Below are positions 17,043 to 26,233 of a stretch of DNA of 64,000 nucleotides, piece after piece; the first letter of the stretch is position 1, and the number at the start of each line of letters is the position of its first letter. Source of the DNA: Solirubrobacterales bacterium (GTDB lineage Bacteria; Actinomycetota; Thermoleophilia; Solirubrobacterales; Solirubrobacteraceae); NCBI GenBank assembly GCA_027315115.1, contig DAHUYQ010000024.1, positions 170,584 to 234,583 on the forward strand, written 5' to 3'. The notes beneath the pieces are model-generated. The model did not search any database. It was not told where the DNA came from and worked only from the letters and a program-made list of their open reading frames with translations. The position numbers were made by a program, and so were the translations under genes.

Positions 17043-18523
17043 GCCGCCGCCGTGGATCGCTCGCGGGCAGCCCGCTTCTGATCGGCGCCATCACGGCCCT
17101 GATCGCGGTGGTGGCCGTCTACATCTCCTACAACGCCAACCACGGCTTGCCGTTCACGCCCACCTACGACATCAGGGTCGAACTGCAGAGCGCGGCGAAC
17201 CTGTTCCCCGGCAACGACGTGCGGATCGGCGGCACGCGCGTGGGGATCGTGGAAAAGCTCGTGCCGGTCCAGCAGAAGAACGGACGGGTCGTCGTCTACG
17301 CCTACCTGAAGCTCGAAAAGAGCGTGGAACCTCTGCCCGCGGACACGACCGCCACCGTTCCCTCGATCTCCTCGATCGGGCTCAAGTACCTGGGGTTGGA
17401 ACGGGGCGTCTCCAAGCAGAAGATCCCGTCCGGGGGCGAGATCCCGATCTCGCAGACCCACGAACAGGTGGACATCGGGGAATTCTTCGACATGTTCGAC
17501 AAGAAGGCGCGTCTGGCCAGCCAGAGCAACCTCAACGAATTCAGCGCCGGCCTGGCCGGACGCGGCCCCGAATTCAACGAAGCGCTCGGACTGCTGAAGC
17601 CGATCGTCCATCGCCTCACCCCGGTGATGCACAACCTCGCATCGCCACAGACGGACCTGGCGGGGTTCTTCCCCGCGCTGGACCGGGCCGCCAAAGAAGT
17701 CGCTCCGGTCGCGCAAGCCCAGGGCGAACTGTGGGCTGATCTGGACACTCTGTTCGGCGCCTGGGCGAGCGTGACCCGGTCGCTCGAAGCCTCGATCGTG
17801 GACGGGCCCTCCTCGTTGAAGACCGCGACCTACTCACTGCGCTACCAGGCCAAATTCATCGACCAGACCACCGAATTCATGCGCCTGCTGCGTCCCAGCG
17901 CAGCCGCGCTGAAGGTTGCTGCTCCGCCGCTTGCACATGCGGTCACAGTTGGAACTGCGAACCTGACGGCGGCTCAGTCGCTCAACGCCGAGCTGGCATC
18001 TGCCGCCAAAGCGGTGCAGAGCTTCGCAGAAGACCCGATTGTCGAGGCCGCCCTCGAAGACATCACGCACACCACGACGATCGGTGGACCGGTCGTGAAG
18101 GGTCTCGCGACCGAGGAGGCCAACTGCCAGTACATCACGCTCACCTTGCGCAACGTGGCGAGCTTGTTGACCGAGAGCATCGGCGTGGGCACTGTCGCCC
18201 GTGCCAGCGCCGTGTTGCCGCCCGGCGGGCCGAACAGCGAAGGCTATCCGGCTTCCGCGCCCGCCAACGGGGTGTCGGAAGAACGGGAAAAGGGAACGCT
18301 GCTGCCCAGCAACCATCTGCATTACAACCCGTATCCCAACGCGGCAGCCTGCGAAGCCGGCAAACAGGGATATACGATCGGGCAGGCCGAAATCGGCAAA
18401 GCTGCAAGCAGCACGTCGTACAAAGAACCGACGGTGCCCCGCAACTACAACCTCTACGGCACTCCGTACAGCCGAGCCGTCCAGGAAGAACTCGGCATCA
18501 AGAAAAAGAAGGGCAGCAAATGA
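17039..18523 (+). CDS. Mce/MlaD-family protein (third)
   Basis: A 494-residue Mce protein with an N-terminal anchor (about 13-33), an MCE domain (about 40-125; DVRIGGTRVGIVEKL and SSIGLKYLGLERG) and an extended helical region. The C-terminal part contains two cysteines (EANCQYITL and AACEAGKQGY) that could form an extracytoplasmic disulfide. The lysine-rich end reads GIKKKKGSK. ATGA overlaps join it to both neighbours. Confidence 0.9.
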   Translation: MSRRRGSLAGSPLLIGAITALIAVVAVYISYNANHGLPFTPTYDIRVELQSAANLFPGNDVRIGGTRVGIVEKLVPVQQKNGRVVVYAYLKLEKSVEPLPADTTATVPSISSIGLKYLGLERGVSKQKIPSGGEIPISQTHEQVDIGEFFDMFDKKARLASQSNLNEFSAGLAGRGPEFNEALGLLKPIVHRLTPVMHNLASPQTDLAGFFPALDRAAKEVAPVAQAQGELWADLDTLFGAWASVTRSLEASIVDGPSSLKTATYSLRYQAKFIDQTTEFMRLLRPSAAALKVAAPPLAHAVTVGTANLTAAQSLNAELASAAKAVQSFAEDPIVEAALEDITHTTTIGGPVVKGLATEEANCQYITLTLRNVASLLTESIGVGTVARASAVLPPGGPNSEGYPASAPANGVSEEREKGTLLPSNHLHYNPYPNAAACEAGKQGYTIGQAEIGKAASSTSYKEPTVPRNYNLYGTPYSRAVQEELGIKKKKGSK

Positions 18524-20022
18524 GCCGCCTTCGCTTCTGGCGTCGTCGTGACGAGGTTCCGGTCGTGGAGCTACGGCGCTCCAACCCGGTGCGGTTCGGC
18601 GCCGTGCTCCTCGTCGTCGTCGTGATCGCCGTCTACTTCGGCTTTTCCAAGCACGTTCCGTTCACGCACGGCTTCAGGCTGAAGGCCGTGTTCACCTCGG
18701 CGCAGAACATCGCGCCCCGGTCGCCTGTGCGGATCGCAGGCGTGACGGTCGGTCAGGTCGTGTCCATCCAGCGAGAGGGGCACGTCGGCGTCGTCACGAT
18801 GGAAATCTCAGAAGACGGGCTGCCCATCCACGAGGACGCTCTGCTGAAGATCCGTCCCCGGCTGTTCCTGGAAGGCAACTGGTACGTCGAACTGCAGCCG
18901 GGCAGCCCGTCCTCGCCGCCGATTTCCTCGGGCTACACCATCCCGATCACGCGCACGGCCATCCCCGTCCAACTCGATCAGGTGCTCGACGCGCTCAACA
19001 CGAACACACGGGCCAATCTCCAATCGCTTCTGCAGAACTACGGCGAAGCGCTGACGCACAAGCCGACGGCCGCCGAAGACGCCACGGAGACGCCCGAAGT
19101 GCAGGGCATGACGGCTGCGGAAGCACTCAAAGATGCGGCCCACTATGGTCTCGGCGCGCTCCGTCCAGGCGCGATCGACATGCAGGCGCTTGGTGGCGTC
19201 GAAGCCCACGACCTTTCCAAGTTGATTGCCGGGCTCGGCAAGGTCAACCGCGGGCTGGGTGCCAACGAGCAGGTTCTCGGTGAATGGGTCGAACACTTCA
19301 ACACCGTTCTGGGCTCGGTCGCATCCCAGGAGCGCAGCCTCAAAGCGGCTGTCGCGGCGCTGCCCGGCGCGCTGCATTCGTTCTCGCGCGGATTCGCGGC
19401 TCTCCATCGCGCCGAGGCTCCGATCACGTCGTTCTCCAACGCGCTCGCGCCGGGCGTGGAACAGACCGCCTCCACCATCGACGCGTCGCTACCGTGGCTT
19501 GCGGCGCTTCGCTCGCTGTTCAAGCCCGCGGAGCTTGGTGGCGTGGCCAAGAGCCTCAGCGAAGCCTCGCCGCAGCTCGCGGGGCTGATCGGCGGTCAGC
19601 AGGAATTCTTCTCGCAGAGCGACTCGTTCAACAAGTGTCTGACCAAGGTCTTCTTCCCGACGATAGAAGCCAAGCTGCAGGATGGCGCGTCCACCTCTGG
19701 GGCCAAGGTCTACGAAGAGTTCTGGTATTCGCTCGTCGGTCTCGGCGGGATCAGCCAGAACTTCGACGGCAACGGCATCTTCTCGCGCTTCCTGGCCAAC
19801 AGCGGACCGAACCTCCTGACCTCCCAGCCGACCTCGCTTGTAGGGGTCAAGTCCTCGCCGGGCAACAAGCTGATCGCGCGGGCTCCTCTGGCGCCTGAAG
19901 GCACGCGACCGAAGTTCCCGGCGACCGAGCCGCCCTACAAGCCGCTCGAAGAATGCGCCAAGCAGCAGCTCCAGAACCTCAACGGCCCGCTCGCCTCGGG
20001 TCCCAAGGATGGCGAAGGATGA
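18520..20022 (+). CDS. Mce/MlaD-family protein (fourth)
   Basis: A 500-residue Mce protein. A cytoplasmic basic start (LRFWRRRDE) leads into a membrane helix (about 25-42), then the MCE domain (about 48-130; VRIAGVTVGQVVSI and LFLEGNWYVELQPG), followed by the long helical tube-forming region. Overlaps of 4 nt with the genes on both sides indicate translational coupling. Confidence 0.9.
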   Translation: MSRLRFWRRRDEVPVVELRRSNPVRFGAVLLVVVVIAVYFGFSKHVPFTHGFRLKAVFTSAQNIAPRSPVRIAGVTVGQVVSIQREGHVGVVTMEISEDGLPIHEDALLKIRPRLFLEGNWYVELQPGSPSSPPISSGYTIPITRTAIPVQLDQVLDALNTNTRANLQSLLQNYGEALTHKPTAAEDATETPEVQGMTAAEALKDAAHYGLGALRPGAIDMQALGGVEAHDLSKLIAGLGKVNRGLGANEQVLGEWVEHFNTVLGSVASQERSLKAAVAALPGALHSFSRGFAALHRAEAPITSFSNALAPGVEQTASTIDASLPWLAALRSLFKPAELGGVAKSLSEASPQLAGLIGGQQEFFSQSDSFNKCLTKVFFPTIEAKLQDGASTSGAKVYEEFWYSLVGLGGISQNFDGNGIFSRFLANSGPNLLTSQPTSLVGVKSSPGNKLIARAPLAPEGTRPKFPATEPPYKPLEECAKQQLQNLNGPLASGPKDGEG

Positions 20023-21392
20023 GCCCCGAAGCAAACGACGCCGGACGCGGCATCCGCGATCAGATCTCTCGCTACAGCGGCGCGTTCGCTGCTGTGATCG
20101 GCATGATCGCGCTGGCGATCCTGATCGGCGGGTACATCCTCTCGCAGGAGCGGCTCTCGCTGCCAGGATGGGTGCCGGTCGTCGGCCACAGCAAATTCGT
20201 GCTGAAGGCCGAGTTCCAGAGCGGTGACGCGCTCACGCCTGGACAAGGACAGGCGGTCACGATCGCCGGCGCGAAGATCGGCGAAATCGGCGCGGTCGAA
20301 CTGCGCAACGGCGTCGCGCTCGTGACGATGGAAATCACCCCCAGGTACGCCAGCCACATCTACCGCAACGCCACGCTGCTGATGCGCCCGCGGACGCAGC
20401 TCAAGGACGAGACGATCCAGATCACGCCGGGCGAAGCAAAGGCCGGCAAGATCCATTCCGGATACACGTTCTCGCTGGCGCAAACGGCGCCCGACGAAGA
20501 CTTCGAACAGTTCCTCGCGGCTCTGGACGCGGAAACCCGCACCTACCTGCAGGAGCTGATCGCCGGCGCCGGCATCGCGCTGAAGGGCAACGGCAGGGCC
20601 CTGTCGGCAGACTTCATCCGCTTCGATCCGCTCACCCGCGATCTGGCCAAGATCAACAGCGAACTGCATCTGCGCCACGTCAACATCGAACGCTCGATCC
20701 ACAACTTCCAGTTGCTGCTCAACGCGATCGGCAGCAAGGACAAGCAGCTCACCGAAGGGATACAGGCCTCGAACAAGGTCTTCACGGTGTTCTCTCGGCA
20801 GCAGACAGCAGTCGAAGACACGCTGCGCACCCTGCCCGGCGCGCTCGAGAAAACGAACCGCGGACTCAGTGCGCTCGCGAAGGCCGCGAACGTGATGGGA
20901 CCGGCCCTGGGCAAACTTCAGGGCTTCGCGAAGTCCTACGGACCGAGTCAGGAAGCCCTCAGGGAGCTGGCCAAGAACACCACCCCCGTCATCAAGAACG
21001 AAATCGCGCCCTTCACGCGCGAAGTGCTGCCGGTGCTCCAGCAGGTGACGCCTGCGACGAAGAGCTTCAACAAGGCGCTGCCCGAACTTTCGAGCAGCTT
21101 TGCGGTCATCAACGAACTGCTGAACGAGCTCGCCTATAACCCAGGGTCCAAGCAGGCCGGCTTCCTGTTCTTCGCCGACTGGGCCGCGCACGATTTCAAC
21201 AGCGCGCTCGGCAACGCCGACGCGAACGGGCCTATGGGCCGCACGCTGCTCTACTTCAACTGCGAGCTTCCCGGCATCCTGGAAGGTCTCGTCCAGATCA
21301 ATCCAAACGCCAAAGTGATCCTGGGCTTGCTCAAACCACCGACGAAGCAAGAGTGCACGGAAAGGCATATCCCGACCGGAGGAGTGGGCTGA
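20019..21392 (+). CDS. Mce/MlaD-family protein (fifth)
   Basis: A 457-residue Mce protein. The start at 20019 was preferred over a longer frame because it overlaps the previous stop by ATGA, as elsewhere in this operon. A membrane helix spans about 25-45, the MCE domain about 60-140 (VTIAGAKIGEIGAVEL and TQLKDETIQITPG) and the helical region to about 400. MceE proteins of mycobacteria are often lipoproteins; no lipobox is present here. Confidence 0.9.
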   Translation: MSPEANDAGRGIRDQISRYSGAFAAVIGMIALAILIGGYILSQERLSLPGWVPVVGHSKFVLKAEFQSGDALTPGQGQAVTIAGAKIGEIGAVELRNGVALVTMEITPRYASHIYRNATLLMRPRTQLKDETIQITPGEAKAGKIHSGYTFSLAQTAPDEDFEQFLAALDAETRTYLQELIAGAGIALKGNGRALSADFIRFDPLTRDLAKINSELHLRHVNIERSIHNFQLLLNAIGSKDKQLTEGIQASNKVFTVFSRQQTAVEDTLRTLPGALEKTNRGLSALAKAANVMGPALGKLQGFAKSYGPSQEALRELAKNTTPVIKNEIAPFTREVLPVLQQVTPATKSFNKALPELSSSFAVINELLNELAYNPGSKQAGFLFFADWAAHDFNSALGNADANGPMGRTLLYFNCELPGILEGLVQINPNAKVILGLLKPPTKQECTERHIPTGGVG

Positions 21393-21393
21393 C

Positions 21394-22896
21394 ATGCAAA
21401 AGCGAGCGCCCACTCTCGCCAACATCCTCGTGATCGCGCTGTTCGCGCTGAGCTGCTTCGGGCTGCTGCTCTTCCTGTGGCAATCGTTTGGCGGTTCGGT
21501 CCCGCTGAAGCCCAAGGGCTACCGCTTCACCGCCGACTTCCCCCGGACGCTGGCTCTGGCGGAACAGTCCGAAGTCAAGATCAGCGGAGTGCAGGTGGGG
21601 CACGTCGTGGGCCTGAAGCTCGACGGTCGAAACGAAACGCAGGCGACGATGGAAATCGAAAGCCGCTACGCGCCGCTGCACGCTGATGATCGCGCGCAAC
21701 TGCGCCAGAAGACCCTGCTGGGCGAGACATACGTGGAAATCACGCCGGGCAGCAACCAGGCGCCGGTGGTGCGAAACGAAACGCGCCTTGCGTCCGCAAA
21801 CGTCGAACCGCTGGTCACTCTCGATGACATCCTCAACACCTTCAACCCCAAAGTCAGGCAGGCGTTTAGGGTGTGGATGCAGTCTCAGGCGGAAGCGTTC
21901 AACGGCCAGGGCGAAGCGCTCAATCTCTCCTTCGCCGCGTTGCAGCCCTTCCTCGAAAGCACCAACCGCCTGCTGGGCGTCCTGGATGGACAGACCGGCG
22001 CGGTCAGCGCCGTCGTGCGCAACACGGGCAAGGTGTTCGACGATCTCACCGAACGCGATAAACAATTCGAACGCTTCATCGCGAACGGGCAGGCAGCTCT
22101 CAAGCCGGCCGCGGCCGCAAGCGCCCAGTTTGCGCAGGCCTGGCGGGAACTACCGGCGCTCGAGCGCAAATCCGAATCGGGGCTGCGAAGCCTCAACGCG
22201 CTTGCGGCCGATGCAAGCCCGCTCTTGACGGAGCTGCGGCCTGCCGAGCGCGAACTGACGGGCGCTCTCCTTGCCGCCAAGAAATTCGCGCCCAGCTTCG
22301 ACTCGCTGCTCACGTCGCTCGGCCCGTTGACGAGTGCCGCCAAGAAGGGTCTGCCCGACCTCTCTAAGTCGCTTGGCCTCACGACGCCGTTCCTGGAATC
22401 CTTGCGGCCGGTCCTGCACAACTTCGACCCCCTGCTGCACTACACAGACGCATATCTGCCGACTGTGGAAGCGTTCTTCGCCAACTTCACGGCTGCCAGC
22501 GAGGGCAAGATCAACGATTCCAACGTGACTTCGGCGAACGCGCGACCGCACTATCTGCGTGCGAGCCAGTATCTCGGTCCTGAGTCTCTTGCCGCCTATC
22601 CCAGCCGCATGGGAACCAACCGCGGGAATGCCTATCCGCACTCCGGCGCCTTCAGCCTGCTCTCCAGTGGCCTGTCGGTGTTCAGCGCGAGCAATTGCGC
22701 GGACTCCGCGCCCTCAGTCGAAGGACCGGCAAACGAAAACGTCACCGAAGAAACCATCAACGAGCTCATCGAACACAAAATCGCCAACGCGCCCGGCAGC
22801 GGCAACTCGGTGGCGGCCCCGCCGTGCAAGCAGCAGGAACCGCTCAGCTTCGAAGGTAAGACCAGCCAGTTCCCGCATGTCATTTACCACAAGTAG
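21394..22896 (+). CDS. Mce/MlaD-family protein (sixth)
   Basis: A 500-residue Mce protein with anchor (about 9-29), MCE domain (about 40-120; VKISGVQVGHVVGLKL and TLLGETYVEITPG) and a helical domain. Two cysteines (SNCADSAP and PPCKQQEP) lie near the C-terminus. With six Mce proteins the operon can supply the hetero-hexamer known from MceA-F systems. The ATPase gene begins 52 bp downstream. Confidence 0.9.
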   Translation: MQKRAPTLANILVIALFALSCFGLLLFLWQSFGGSVPLKPKGYRFTADFPRTLALAEQSEVKISGVQVGHVVGLKLDGRNETQATMEIESRYAPLHADDRAQLRQKTLLGETYVEITPGSNQAPVVRNETRLASANVEPLVTLDDILNTFNPKVRQAFRVWMQSQAEAFNGQGEALNLSFAALQPFLESTNRLLGVLDGQTGAVSAVVRNTGKVFDDLTERDKQFERFIANGQAALKPAAAASAQFAQAWRELPALERKSESGLRSLNALAADASPLLTELRPAERELTGALLAAKKFAPSFDSLLTSLGPLTSAAKKGLPDLSKSLGLTTPFLESLRPVLHNFDPLLHYTDAYLPTVEAFFANFTAASEGKINDSNVTSANARPHYLRASQYLGPESLAAYPSRMGTNRGNAYPHSGAFSLLSSGLSVFSASNCADSAPSVEGPANENVTEETINELIEHKIANAPGSGNSVAAPPCKQQEPLSFEGKTSQFPHVIYHK

Positions 22897-22936
22897 CGCA
22901 CGGTCCGAGGCCGCCGTGCGTGCCAGCCTCGGGGGA

Positions 22937-22942
22937 TAGGAT
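22937..22942 (+). promoter_or_regulatory. -10 element TAGGAT before the Mce ATPase
   Basis: TAGGAT ends 6 nt before the ATG at 22949, which suggests a leaderless internal promoter so the ATPase can be made apart from the mce operon. No clear -35. Confidence 0.4.
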
Positions 22943-22948
22943 CGAACT

Positions 22949-23836
22949 ATGGACAGCGGCGAGACAATCGAGCACGAAGGACCCGAGGACGCCGTCGAAG
23001 AGAGCATCGTCGACGACGGTGACGACTATCGCTACCACTCGGCCCAGCCGGCGCAGACCGCGAGCGCCGACGGCGACGAGGGCCGCTGGTCGATCCGCTG
23101 CATCGACGTCGTCAAGCGCCTGGCGGGGGTGCCGGTCCTCAACGGCCTGAACGTCTCCTTCCCGGACGACACGATCACCGTCGTGCTCGGCCCCTCGGGC
23201 ACCGGCAAGAGCGTGCTGATCAAGCACCTGATCGGGCTGATGTTCCCCGACTCCGGCGAGATCCTCGTGCACGGCGAGTCGGTCCCGAGGATGACGATGC
23301 CCGAGCTTCTGCACATGCGGCGCCGGATCGGCGTGCTCTTCCAGGACGGCGCCCTCTTCGGCTCGATGAACGTGTTCGACAACGTCGCCTTCCCGCTGCG
23401 CCAGCACACCGACTACTCCGAGACCCAGATCGCCGAAACCGTGCGTCAGCGACTGGCCGACGTCGGCCTCTCCGACGCGATCGAAGACGCGCCCTCGCAG
23501 CTCTCAGGCGGCATGCGCAAGCGCGCGGGCTTCGCCAGAGCGCTCGTGATGGAGCCCGACATCGTGATCTTCGACGAGCCTGACTCCGGCCTCGACCCCG
23601 TGCGCACCGCGCTGCTCTGCGACCTGATCCAGGAGATGCACGAGCAGCACGGCGGCACCTACCTGGTGGTCACGCACAACATCGCATCAGCCCGCCAGAT
23701 CGGCGAGTACATCGCGCTGCTCTGGCGCGGCCGGATCGTTGAGTCCGGGACCGCGGAGCAGATGTTCTCCTCAGAGAACCCGTTCGTGCGGCAGTTCCTC
23801 AGCGGCGCCGCGGCGGGTCCGCTGGGGATGGATTAA
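22949..23836 (+). CDS. MlaF/MceG-type ABC transporter ATPase
   Basis: A 295-residue ATPase that would power the Mce importer. An acidic N-terminal extension (about 1-48) precedes the ABC core: Walker A GPSGTGKS, Q-loop VLFQDGALFGSM, signature LSGGMRKRAGFARAL, Walker B IVIFDEPDSGLDP and switch His in VVTHN. The Q-loop and signature variants are those of MlaF/MceG rather than general importers. It follows mceF. The permease it should drive (YrbE/MlaE) is not in the window. Confidence 0.92.
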   Translation: MDSGETIEHEGPEDAVEESIVDDGDDYRYHSAQPAQTASADGDEGRWSIRCIDVVKRLAGVPVLNGLNVSFPDDTITVVLGPSGTGKSVLIKHLIGLMFPDSGEILVHGESVPRMTMPELLHMRRRIGVLFQDGALFGSMNVFDNVAFPLRQHTDYSETQIAETVRQRLADVGLSDAIEDAPSQLSGGMRKRAGFARALVMEPDIVIFDEPDSGLDPVRTALLCDLIQEMHEQHGGTYLVVTHNIASARQIGEYIALLWRGRIVESGTAEQMFSSENPFVRQFLSGAAAGPLGMD

Positions 23837-23936
23837 CGAGCCACGGGGCTCGGGGGCGGACCCGCCGCGATCGGGGGGCGGCGCATCGCGCTCGGGTGTC
23901 CTGCCGCCCGCGCATCAGCCCGCCGGCCCCGGTTTG

Positions 23937-23974
23937 CCCGGCGCGCGGCTCGCAAGAGCCGGCCGCGCGCCGGG
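23937..23974. terminator. Strong GC hairpin between convergent genes
   Basis: CCCGGCGCGCGGCTC (from 23937) pairs with GAGCCG...CGCGCCGGG (to 23974) around a GCAA loop, with a 4-nt bulge GCCG in the right arm. It lies between the convergent ATPase and the second secreted-protein gene, so it probably terminates both. Confidence 0.6.
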
Positions 23975-23990
23975 GACAGAGCCCGGAGAG

Positions 23991-24833
23991 CTAGCCCTTG
24001 GGGCAGGGCACCTTCACGTTGACGCTCACCGTCTGCCACGAGGAAGGTTCGCCCCCGCCAAACGAGAGTTCCGCCTTGCCGACGAAGCCGCCCTTCGGGC
24101 AGGTCTTCGGCACGTAGCCGGCGGAGACCAGTTTTTTGCCCTTCATGATCGCCGCGCCAAGCGTCACCTTAATGTGTTCGGCCATCGCCGCGGGCGCGCC
24201 GGTGACCGTGGTGATCAGCGGGACGTTCGAGGTGAGCAGCTCCCGGAATGGTCCCGAAGAGAGGGGGCTCACTTCGCCTTCCGCGTACTGTTCGATCGAG
24301 GCCGGAGCCTTGCCTTCGATCCAGAAGACGGCCTTGTTCTTGCCCGGCACGAAGTAGGCCTGCACGCGCACTTTCTCCTGCACCTCGGATTCGCCGAAGA
24401 AGACCTTGCCGCTGGCTTCGCCGGGCGGGCTTGCTTCAGAGCCCTTGGGGCAGGGCGGTTCGAGATGGTTTTCGAATTTGCTGAGCGGGCACTTCTTGAA
24501 GGGCGCGGTGTTGATCTTGACGCCCTTGGGCAGATAGATCGCGACGCGTCGCAGCGGCGGCGGGCCGACGTTCAGCAGCGTGCCCGCGACCCAGCCTTCG
24601 CTGGCGGCCGGGTATTCGTTGCCTTTGATCGTGAACGTGCCTTCGAGGGCCGCCGGCGCGCCGAGTATGTTGCCGGTGTGCGGCCAGGTCGGCCCGCCCT
24701 TTTTGTTCAGGTTCTTCGGGATCGGCACGATTTTCGCTTTCACCGTGACCGTCGGCGCCGCCGAGGCGGCCGCCGGAATGCTGAGCGCCGCCGCACCGAG
24801 CAGCGCCAAGACCATCGATGCTCTGCGCATCAA
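23991..24833 (-). CDS. Secreted protein of unknown function (mce-flanking copy 2)
   Basis: A 280-residue paralogue of the protein at 10892-11728. The signal peptide (MMRRASMVLALLGAAALSIP) and the same motifs in order (YPAASEGW, LLNVGPPPLRRV, PPCPKGSEASPPGEA, FGESEVQEKV, CPKGGF) are shared. It points toward the mce operon from the far side, so the pair brackets the cluster. GAGGAGGG precedes the ATG. Association with Mce transport is inferred from this position; a periplasmic lipid-binding or wall-associated role is possible but unsupported by any domain. Confidence 0.8.
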   Translation of the reverse strand: MMRRASMVLALLGAAALSIPAAASAAPTVTVKAKIVPIPKNLNKKGGPTWPHTGNILGAPAALEGTFTIKGNEYPAASEGWVAGTLLNVGPPPLRRVAIYLPKGVKINTAPFKKCPLSKFENHLEPPCPKGSEASPPGEASGKVFFGESEVQEKVRVQAYFVPGKNKAVFWIEGKAPASIEQYAEGEVSPLSSGPFRELLTSNVPLITTVTGAPAAMAEHIKVTLGAAIMKGKKLVSAGYVPKTCPKGGFVGKAELSFGGGEPSSWQTVSVNVKVPCPKG

Positions 24834-24890
24834 CTTCCCTCCTCTTGTTTGCTTGACCTGGACCGGGCATCACCGTCGCCCGGCCAACCT

Positions 24891-24919
24891 CACGTACCCC
24901 AATAGCCACCGGCGGTCAA
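24891..24919 (-). promoter_or_regulatory. Possible promoter of the second secreted-protein gene
   Basis: On the minus strand TTGACC (24919-24914), a 17-nt spacer and TACGTG (24896-24891). The -10 is weak, but the spacing is ideal. A leader of about 50 nt with a good ribosome-binding site follows. Confidence 0.4.
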
Positions 24920-25016
24920 TCTTCCGCCAGCGCTACATCCGGCATTCAGTCTAGCCGACTTGTCCGGGGCCGATGTCGCCCTCGGGGCCCCTCTTGCGCG
25001 CGTCTCCCCGACATGC

Positions 25017-25028
25017 GAACATACGTTC
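25017..25028 (+). promoter_or_regulatory. LexA (SOS) box of imuB
   Basis: GAACATACGTTC matches the actinobacterial LexA consensus CGAAC-N4-GTTCG, including both outer bases. It ends only 3 nt before the imuB ATG. Confidence 0.85.
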
Positions 25029-25031
25029 GCC

Positions 25032-26228
25032 ATGATCCTCTGCGTCCACCTGCCCCGCTTCGAGCTCGCAGTGGCCGCCGGCGGCGTGCAGGCGCTGGCG
25101 GGCGAGCCGGTCGCGATCGCGCCCGAGCCTGGAGCGCGATGCGTGGGGGAGGTATCGGGGGCCGCCGAAGCCCAGGGCGTGAGGCAGGGCATGCAGCTTG
25201 GGGAGGCGCTCGCACGCTGCCCCTCGCTGGGCCTGCTGCCGGCAGACCCGCTCGGCGTCGCGGAGGCGTGGGAGACCGTCGTGGGGTCGCTGGAGGGCAT
25301 CGGCGCCGCGGTGGAGAGCCCGGCGGCGGGGATCGCGTTCTTCTGCGCCGACGGTCTGCTGCGGCTGCACCGCGGCCTGCCCGGCGTGATCGACGCGGCG
25401 CGCCGCGGTGGACAGGAGGCCCGACCCGCCCGGCCTGCGCGGATCGGCGCCGGGCCCTCGCGCTTCTGCTCGATGGCGGCCGCCTTCGCGGCAAGGCCCC
25501 GCCGCGGGGCGGTGATCGTGCGGCAGCGGGAGGCGGCCCGCTGGCTTTCCTCCCAGTCGGTGCAGCTTCTGGGCTTCAGGGAGCAGACCGCCGAGCTGGC
25601 GATGCCGCTGCATCGCCTCGGCATCCGCACTCTCGGGGCGGTCAGACGGCTGGGTCGCGACGCGATGGCGGACCGCTTCGGCAGGGCCGGCGTGCTCGCT
25701 CACGCGCTGGCGGGCGGGTGGGACACGCCGCTGCTGCCGCGCAGCGTCCCGGAGCGCTTGGAAGAGGCGATGGAGCTGCGGGAGGCGGACAGCGGGCAGT
25801 CGCTGGAACGCGTGCTCGGCGTCCTGATCGAGCGGCTGCTGGCCAACCCCGGGCGGCGGGGGCGCAGCATCAGGGCGATGACGCTCTCGGCCAAGCTGGT
25901 GGAGGGAGGCACCTGGCGCCAGAGCATCCCGTTTCGCCAGGCCAGCGCCGACGCGCACCGGATGCGCCTTGCGCTTGGCCTGCGACTGGCGCAGCTTCCG
26001 GCGCCGGCGCAGGAGCTGCGGCTGGGGGTGGAGAGCTTCGGGCCGGCCGGCGGCGACCAGCAGAACCTGCTGGGGCAGGCCGCCGCGCAGCGGCGCCGGC
26101 GGCTGGCGGAGGCGGTGGGGCAGGCCAGGGCTGCCGCGGGCCCCGACGCCGCGTTGAGGGTCGTGCTGGTGGACCCGCGGTCGCGGGCGCCCGAGCGTCG
26201 CAGCGTGCTCTCGCCATTCCAGGGCTGA
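25032..26228 (+). CDS. imuB: ImuB, inactive Y-family polymerase of the mutasome
   Basis: A 398-residue Y-family polymerase-like protein that acts as a clamp-binding adaptor for DnaE2 in damage-induced mutagenesis. Residues 1-11 read MILCVHLPRFE, where active polymerases have a catalytic Asp (DMDAFF); the catalytic acids are absent, as is typical of ImuB. The RLGIRTLGAVRRL helix-hairpin region and little-finger domain (about 235-340) follow. The start at 25032 was chosen because it abuts the SOS box. No ImuA/ImuA' gene is adjacent. Confidence 0.88.
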   Translation: MILCVHLPRFELAVAAGGVQALAGEPVAIAPEPGARCVGEVSGAAEAQGVRQGMQLGEALARCPSLGLLPADPLGVAEAWETVVGSLEGIGAAVESPAAGIAFFCADGLLRLHRGLPGVIDAARRGGQEARPARPARIGAGPSRFCSMAAAFAARPRRGAVIVRQREAARWLSSQSVQLLGFREQTAELAMPLHRLGIRTLGAVRRLGRDAMADRFGRAGVLAHALAGGWDTPLLPRSVPERLEEAMELREADSGQSLERVLGVLIERLLANPGRRGRSIRAMTLSAKLVEGGTWRQSIPFRQASADAHRMRLALGLRLAQLPAPAQELRLGVESFGPAGGDQQNLLGQAAAQRRRRLAEAVGQARAAAGPDAALRVVLVDPRSRAPERRSVLSPFQG

Positions 26229-26233
26229 TCGGC

